Assembly (NCBI GenBank): GCA_937923265.1
Contig: CALAJY010000033.1
Location: 1 to 7,898, forward strand
Length of the DNA stretch: 7,898 nucleotides
Source of the DNA: an uncultured Tissierellia bacterium
GTDB taxonomy: Bacteria; Bacillota; Clostridia; Tissierellales; Peptoniphilaceae
Direction: 5' to 3'
Shown here: piece after piece, positions 1 to 5,250 of the stretch
Position numbering within the stretch: the stretch's first letter is position 1
Layout of the letters: every line of letters starts with the position of its first letter
The notes under the pieces: generated by a model
The model's database searches: none
What the model was told of the DNA's origin: nothing
What the model saw: the letters and a program-made list of their open reading frames with translations, nothing else
Position numbers and translations under genes: made by a program

Positions 1-79
1 TGGTCTTACCATGGTCTACGTGACCGATGGTACCGATGTTAACATGCGGCTTGGTACGTTCAAATTTTGCTTTTGCCAT
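1..79 (-). CDS. tuf: Elongation factor Tu, N-terminal fragment (cut by window edge)
   Basis: EF-Tu is the cytoplasmic GTPase that carries aminoacyl-tRNA to the ribosomal A site. Only the first 26 codons plus one base lie in the window. The peptide begins [20 protein letters not shown] and continues into VDHGKT, the G1/P-loop GHVDHGKT of EF-Tu, which leaves little doubt about identity. The start is ATG at 77-79, with AGGAGG at 87-92 placed 7 nt upstream. It is the last visible gene of the str cluster, 101 nt downstream of fusA. That gap holds a hairpin and a candidate promoter, so tuf can probably be transcribed on its own as well as by readthrough from fusA. The rest of the protein is outside the window. 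Confidence 0.97.
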
Positions 80-129
80 TTTTTCGCCTCCTACAAAATT
101 CAAAAAAATGTGTTAATGTTGATGGAACT

Positions 130-158
130 ATTATAACAAAAGTTAAAAATTATGCGAA
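130..158 (-). promoter_or_regulatory. tuf: Candidate sigma-A promoter for tuf
   Basis: On the minus strand a perfect -10 TATAAT (130-135) is preceded by TGT, which gives an extended -10. A weak -35, TTCGCA (153-158, 4 of 6 matches to TTGACA), lies exactly 17 nt upstream. Transcription would start near 123, leaving a leader of about 44 nt before the tuf ATG. The -35 overlaps the last two bases of the hairpin that follows fusA. The motif and spacing are seen in the sequence; activity is inferred. A separate tuf promoter would suit the high demand for EF-Tu relative to EF-G. Confidence 0.65.
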
Positions 159-178
159 CCCGGGCCCGAAGGCGGGTT
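157..178 (-). terminator. Hairpin after fusA, possible weak terminator or attenuator
   Basis: Starting 2 nt after the fusA stop codon, the minus strand can form a stem of AACCCG with CGGGTT (157-162 with 173-178). Two further G-C pairs sit inside, across a 2-nt bulge and a TTCG-type loop. The T-rich stretch (AATTTTT) begins about 6 nt after the stem rather than directly against it, so this is a poor intrinsic terminator. It may reduce fusA-to-tuf readthrough or protect the fusA mRNA 3' end. The stem is seen; any function is inferred. Confidence 0.45.
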
Positions 179-180
179 TG

Positions 181-2271
<2,091 letters not shown>

Positions 2272-2277
2272 TGTTTT

Positions 2278-2283
2278 CCTCCT
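2278..2283 (-). promoter_or_regulatory. fusA: Shine-Dalgarno that fixes the GTG start of fusA
   Basis: AGGAGG on the minus strand lies 6 nt before GTG (2269-2271) and 6 nt after the rpsG stop codon. It supports GTG as the initiator and explains how fusA is started efficiently without ATG. Confidence 0.9.
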
Positions 2284-2289
2284 AGCCTA

Positions 2290-2760
2290 CTAATAGCGAT
2301 AATGTGCAAAGGCCTTGTTGGCATCTGCCATCCGGTGCATTTCCTCTTTCCGACGCACACTGGCTCCGGTGTTATTGAATGCATCCACAAGCTCATTGCC
2401 CAGGCGCTCAACCATCGTCTTTTCACTGCGCTTTCTCGAGAAATCCACGAGCCAGCGAAGAGCCAGGGTCTGACGGCGATCCGGACGAACCTCCATCGGC
2501 ACCTGGTAGGTAGCACCACCGACACGGCGTGCCTTTACTTCTAACACGGGCATTACGTTTGCGAGCGCCTTCTTGTAGACCTCCAAACCATCCTGTCCTA
2601 CTTTTTCTCCTGCAAGCTCAAAGGCACCATAAACGATGCGCTGAGCCAAGCCTTTTTTTCCGTCGAGCATGACCGCATTGATTAACTTGGTAACGGCAAT
2701 GTCTCCGAACTGAGGATCCGGCATAACCTCTCTCTTTGGAATATGACCTTTTCTAGGCAC
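2290..2760 (-). CDS. rpsG: 30S ribosomal protein S7
   Basis: S7 nucleates assembly of the 3' (head) domain of 16S rRNA and contacts mRNA and tRNA at the E-site side of the decoding region. The product is 156 residues, the usual bacterial length. It shows the family landmarks MPRKG at the N-terminus, KLINAVMLDGKKGLA (25-39), the ARRVGGATYQVP stretch in the middle, RPDRR followed by ALRWLV, and the C-terminal KRKEEMHRMADANKAFAHYRY region in the form RRKEEMHRMADANKAFAHYR. The start is GTG at 2758-2760, supported by GGAGG (2768-2772) 7 nt upstream and by the conserved PRKG that follows. The stop is TAG at 2290-2292. It is separated from rpsL by 119 nt, unusually long within this operon and containing possible RNA structure, and from fusA by only 18 nt. 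In E. coli, S7 represses its own operon by binding the rpsL-rpsG spacer; whether that holds here cannot be told. Confidence 0.99.
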   Translation of the reverse strand: MPRKGHIPKREVMPDPQFGDIAVTKLINAVMLDGKKGLAQRIVYGAFELAGEKVGQDGLEVYKKALANVMPVLEVKARRVGGATYQVPMEVRPDRRQTLALRWLVDFSRKRSEKTMVERLGNELVDAFNNTGASVRRKEEMHRMADANKAFAHYRY

Positions 2761-2766
2761 TTTCTT

Positions 2767-2774
2767 CCCTCCTT
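2767..2774 (-). promoter_or_regulatory. rpsG: Shine-Dalgarno that fixes the GTG start of rpsG
   Basis: AAGGAGGG on the minus strand precedes GTG (2758-2760), with 7 nt between GGAGG and the start. It overlaps by one base the second of two TGAGTA hexamers in the spacer (2774-2779 and 2798-2803). Either hexamer could pair with ACTCA just after the rpsL stop (2872-2876). The binding site is clear; control by that pairing is only a possibility. Confidence 0.85.
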
Positions 2775-2801
2775 ACTCATCAAAAGTAGATTACGGGTAC
2801 T

Positions 2802-2815
2802 CAACCTTTCGGCTG
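2802..2815 (-). promoter_or_regulatory. Small GNRA stem-loop in the rpsL-rpsG spacer
   Basis: The transcript can fold CAGCC-GAAA-GGTTG, a 5-bp stem (one G-U pair) capped by a GNRA tetraloop, about 40 nt upstream of the rpsG start. The same GGTTG can instead pair through GTTGA (2801-2805) with TCAAC (2833-2837), which is the outer end of the long inverted-repeat arm. The two folds exclude each other. The stem is seen in the sequence; a role in S7 feedback or switching is inference only. Confidence 0.35.
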
Positions 2816-2832
2816 CTGTGCACAAGTCAAGC

Positions 2833-2853
2833 GTTGATATATAACTACTTAAA
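2833..2853 (-). repeat. Inverted repeat, downstream arm (rpsL-rpsG spacer)
   Basis: This 21-nt segment matches the reverse complement of 3311-3331 at 20 of 21 positions; the shared core on the plus strand is GTTGATATATAAC. It lies 26 nt after the rpsL stop codon. In RNA the single mismatch becomes a G-U pair, so the two arms can form an uninterrupted 21-bp helix enclosing rpsL. The repeat is directly visible; its function is unknown. Confidence 0.9.
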
Positions 2854-2879
2854 CCATATGCACTTAATTACTGAGTCGA

Positions 2880-3296
2880 TTACTTCGTTCCTTCGCTCTT
2901 AGCACCGTACTTGGAACGAGCCTGTTTACGACCGGTGACGCCAGCGGTATCCAAAGCTCCTCTGATGATGTGGTAACGCACACCAGGAAGGTCCTTGACA
3001 CGACCGCCACGGATCAAAACAACGCTATGCTCCTGCAGGTTGTGTCCGATTCCCGGAATGTAGGAAAGAACTTCGGCTCCATTGGTCAAACGTACACGAG
3101 CTACCTTACGTAAAGCGGAGTTCGGCTTCTTCGGGGTTACCGTACGTACTGAAGTACAAACTCCACGCTTCTGCGGAGAATTGACCTTGGTCGTATGGTT
3201 CTTCAACGTATTGAAGTTAAAGCCCAAAGCAGGAGTACCGGATTTCTTCTTTTCCGTGTGTCTACCCTTTCGAATCAACTGATTAATTGTCGGCAT
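2880..3296 (-). CDS. rpsL: 30S ribosomal protein S12
   Basis: S12 sits at the 30S decoding centre, where it monitors codon-anticodon pairing, and is the classic site of streptomycin resistance. The product is 138 residues, the usual Gram-positive length. Compared with the shorter E. coli protein it carries an extra segment around residues 25-39 (FNFNTLKNHTTKVNS) before SPQKRGVCT. The PKKPNSALRK loop (55-64) has Lys56 and Lys57, and GRVKDLPGVRYH (98-109) has Lys101 and Asp102. These are the residue types found in streptomycin-sensitive strains, and Asp102 corresponds to the residue methylthiolated by RimO in some bacteria. The start is ATG at 3294-3296, with AAGGAGGTG (3301-3309) giving 6 nt spacing; the stop is TAA at 2880-2882. 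Two candidate promoters lie upstream, so this is the first gene of the str transcription unit. A 21-nt inverted repeat flanks the gene. Confidence 0.99.
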   Translation of the reverse strand: MPTINQLIRKGRHTEKKKSGTPALGFNFNTLKNHTTKVNSPQKRGVCTSVRTVTPKKPNSALRKVARVRLTNGAEVLSYIPGIGHNLQEHSVVLIRGGRVKDLPGVRYHIIRGALDTAGVTGRKQARSKYGAKSEGTK

Positions 3297-3310
3297 ATTG
3301 CACCTCCTTC

Positions 3311-3331
3311 TTTAAATAGTTATATATCAAC
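3311..3331 (-). repeat. Inverted repeat, upstream arm (rpsL leader)
   Basis: This is the partner of 2833-2853, with 20 of 21 positions complementary and the remaining one a G-U pair in RNA. It ends one base before the rpsL Shine-Dalgarno (3301-3309), so a helix formed here would abut the ribosome landing site. The same bases contain the extended -10 element of the second rpsL promoter, so this DNA may have two roles. Confidence 0.9.
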
Positions 3332-3351
3332 ATAAGAAATTCTCATGTCAA
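3321..3351 (-). promoter_or_regulatory. rpsL: Second candidate promoter for the str operon (P2)
   Basis: The minus strand has a perfect -35 TTGACA (3346-3351). Downstream, TGATATATA offers an extended -10 with TATATA at 3321-3326, a spacer of 19 nt. GATATA at 17 nt (3323-3328) is the alternative but matches the consensus less well. Transcription would start near 3314, giving a leader of under 20 nt that still includes the ribosome binding site. The -35 is strong and the -10 imperfect, so activity is uncertain. Confidence 0.45.
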
Positions 3352-3395
3352 TACCACGATTGGCAAAGCGATACTTTTCCACGCTAACCTTATAT

Positions 3396-3424
3396 AGGAT
3401 ACCAGCGATAGGCTACTTTGTCAA
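3396..3424 (-). promoter_or_regulatory. rpsL: Main candidate sigma-A promoter of the str operon (P1)
   Basis: The -35 TTGACA (3419-3424) is perfect, the spacer is exactly 17 nt, and the -10 is TATCCT (3396-3401, 4 of 6) preceded by TGG, an extended -10. An A-rich stretch (GGGAAAAATA) directly upstream resembles an UP element. Transcription would begin near 3389, giving a leader of about 93 nt before rpsL. The terminator of the preceding gene ends 34 nt upstream, so this promoter should set rpsL-rpsG-fusA expression largely independently of rpoC. Confidence 0.8.
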
Positions 3425-3458
3425 TATTTTTCCCTTGCTCTTCCCCTTCTCCGAAACG

Positions 3459-3487
3459 AAAAAGGCGGGTCCTGTGAGGCCCGCCTT
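3459..3487 (-). terminator. Intrinsic terminator after the M3 peptidase
   Basis: The minus strand reads AAGGCGGGCC, loop TCACA, GG, a single bulged A, then CCCGCCTT, followed by T-rich DNA. That is 10 bp of mostly G-C stem (3462-3487) with a five-T run overlapping its base. It begins 13 nt after the peptidase stop codon and separates that gene from the str promoters. Confidence 0.9.
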
Positions 3488-3499
3488 CATGCTTCTCTG

Positions 3500-5194
3500 T
3501 TACTCCTGAACCGTATCGTGTTCTTTCAGCCACTGACCGATCTCCTTCATGAGATCCGCCAGAACGCCTTCTTGGAAGGGCGACTTCAGATTGCCTTCCT
3601 TTATGAGTTTCAGGAAAGGCTTGGTTCCTCCCACCCGACAGAGTTTCAGGTAATCCGTCCAGGCTTCCGGGTCCTTCTTCTGCAACCGGGACCAGAACTG
3701 GAAGGCACAAACCTGAGCCAGGGTGTAGTCGATATAGTAGAAGGGAGCTCCCCAGATGTGACCCTGTTTGAACCACCAGGTTCCCTTGTCGGCAAACCGG
3801 TTGTCTTCAAAGTCCAGGTGGGGGCGATAGATCTTGTCCAGCTTTCTCCAGCAGGCCTTCCGCTCCTCCGGGGTCATGTCGGGATGCTCATAGACCTCGT
3901 GCTGGAAATGGTCCACCAGCGCTCCATAGGGCAGGAACTTGGTGGCATCCGCGAGATGGGCAAAGCGATATTTGTCGGCTTGCTCCCCACAGAACTTTTC
4001 GATATAGGGCCAGGCGAAGAATTCCATGCTCATGGAATGAATCTCACAACACTCCTCCGTTGGCATCACCAACTCCGCCGGCTCAATATTGCGGGATTGG
4101 TAGCCCTGGAAGGCATGACCCGCTTCATGGGTGAGAACATTGATGTCCCCGCTTGTTCCGTTAAAATTGGAGAAGATGAAGGGCACCTTGTAGTCCGGCA
4201 GGAAGGTCATGTATCCCCCGCTCTGCTTGCCCGTCTTCGCCAACACATCCATGAGTCCGCTGTCCAGCATCAGGTCTATGAATTCTCCGCTTTCCTCGCT
4301 CAGCTCGTGATAGAAGCTTCGACCCGCTTCCAGCGTGTCTTCCGCACTTCCCTCCGGCTTGGCGTTGCCTTCCGGATATTCCAGATTCAAGTCATAATAC
4401 GCCAGTTTATCCAGGCCCAGCCGCTTCTGCTGCCGCTCATAGAGCTCACTGCAAACAGGAACCACCGTCTCCCGGATCATCTTCCGGTACTTTTCCACAT
4501 CCTTCCGGTCCCAGCCCATCCGGTGCATGCGCAGATAGGCCAGGTCCACAAAGCTGTCAAAGCCCAACTTCTTGGCGATGGCGGTCCGGGTTTTCACCAT
4601 GTCGTCGAAGATACGGTCAAACTTCTCTTCATTCTCCTCGAAAAAGCCCCAGGAAGCTTCCGATGCCGCTTTCCGAAGTTCCCGATCCGGACTCTCGGTC
4701 AGCGCTCCCAACTGTGCCAGCGTGTACGTTTTTCCTTGAAAATCGATCTGGGCCGAGGCGATGAGCGTATCGTATTCGCTGGACAACTGGTTTTCCTTCT
4801 GGAGGTCCTCGATGATCTCCTCCGAAAAGGCATCCTGATCCTGCTGTGCCATGGTGAAATAGGTCTCCGGAAGTTTTTTCTTCAGCTCTTCCCGATAGGG
4901 GGATGCCAACACGGCCTTCTTAAACAAAAAATCCAGCTTCTCAAACATGGGCTCATGTTCATCCCAATAGTCGTTCTCTTTTTTATAAAACTCATCCCGC
5001 GTATCAATCGAAAAGCGAATGGAGGCAAGCTCCAACTGCGTGGAAAGATGCCCCGATAGGTCGTTGTATTCCCGTAGGCAGCCCTCCGCTTCCTCCAGAC
5101 TCTTCGCGGCCTCGAAGCGGTGGAGCAGATCTTCCACCTTGCCGGTTAACTCCTCTAAATTGGGTCTCTCGTATTTGAATTCTTTAAAATTCAT
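3500..5194 (-). CDS. M3-family zinc oligoendopeptidase (PepF-like)
   Basis: This is a complete 564-residue protein of the M3 (thimet/oligopeptidase F) metallopeptidase family, whose members hydrolyse short peptides. The zinc site is intact: HEAGH at 356-360 (His356, catalytic Glu357, His360) and the third ligand Glu384 in CEIHSMSMEF, with normal family spacing. The C-terminal HIWGAPFYYIDYTLAQ (479-494) supplies the His and Tyr residues usual in the substrate cleft. The overall pattern, including FNGTSGDINVLTHEAGHAFQ and the near-N-terminal YERPNLEEL, fits the group often called 'M3 family, not PepF', so no symbol is assigned. There is no signal peptide or membrane segment, so it is probably cytoplasmic. 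ATG (5192-5194) is supported by AGGAGG (5200-5205) 5 nt upstream; the stop is TAA. It lies between two terminators, 56 nt after rpoC, with no promoter in that gap. Expression probably depends on readthrough from rpoC or on a promoter inside rpoC. A role in peptide turnover is inferred. Confidence 0.95.
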   Translation of the reverse strand: MNFKEFKYERPNLEELTGKVEDLLHRFEAAKSLEEAEGCLREYNDLSGHLSTQLELASIRFSIDTRDEFYKKENDYWDEHEPMFEKLDFLFKKAVLASPYREELKKKLPETYFTMAQQDQDAFSEEIIEDLQKENQLSSEYDTLIASAQIDFQGKTYTLAQLGALTESPDRELRKAASEASWGFFEENEEKFDRIFDDMVKTRTAIAKKLGFDSFVDLAYLRMHRMGWDRKDVEKYRKMIRETVVPVCSELYERQQKRLGLDKLAYYDLNLEYPEGNAKPEGSAEDTLEAGRSFYHELSEESGEFIDLMLDSGLMDVLAKTGKQSGGYMTFLPDYKVPFIFSNFNGTSGDINVLTHEAGHAFQGYQSRNIEPAELVMPTEECCEIHSMSMEFFAWPYIEKFCGEQADKYRFAHLADATKFLPYGALVDHFQHEVYEHPDMTPEERKACWRKLDKIYRPHLDFEDNRFADKGTWWFKQGHIWGAPFYYIDYTLAQVCAFQFWSRLQKKDPEAWTDYLKLCRVGGTKPFLKLIKEGNLKSPFQEGVLADLMKEIGQWLKEHDTVQE

Positions 5195-5218
5195 ATTCCC
5201 CTCCTTCCTTCTGTTCGC

Positions 5219-5248
5219 AAAAAAGGAGACGATAATCCGTCTCCTTTT
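5219..5248 (-). terminator. Intrinsic terminator directly after rpoC
   Basis: An 11-bp perfect stem, AAAAGGAGACG with CGTCTCCTTTT (5221-5231 with 5238-5248), has a 6-nt loop and is followed by T6 (5219-5224). It starts 2 nt after the rpoC stop codon. The peptidase Shine-Dalgarno starts about 13 nt beyond the T run, so termination here would cut off the peptidase. Confidence 0.92.
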
Positions 5249-5250
5249 CG

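Noticed and set aside
2833..2853. Plus-strand copy of GTTGATATATAAC read as an antisense promoter into rpsL
   Set aside because: No acceptable -35 is found at the right distance upstream on the plus strand, so only the AT-rich core is shared with P2.
2880..3331. Inverted repeat ends read as termini of a mobile element carrying rpsL
   Set aside because: The enclosed DNA is only the native rpsL in its normal operon position, with no transposase and no target-site duplication seen.
3320..3346. An eight-codon leader ORF (MRISYVDI) upstream of rpsL
   Set aside because: It has no clear Shine-Dalgarno, overlaps the P2 promoter and repeat arm, and its codons suggest no attenuation mechanism. It is probably a chance frame.
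3518..5059. A 513-codon open frame on the plus strand opposite the peptidase
   Set aside because: It is antisense to a complete, motif-confirmed M3 peptidase, resembles no family I recognise, and is best explained by codon bias leaving the opposite frame free of stops.
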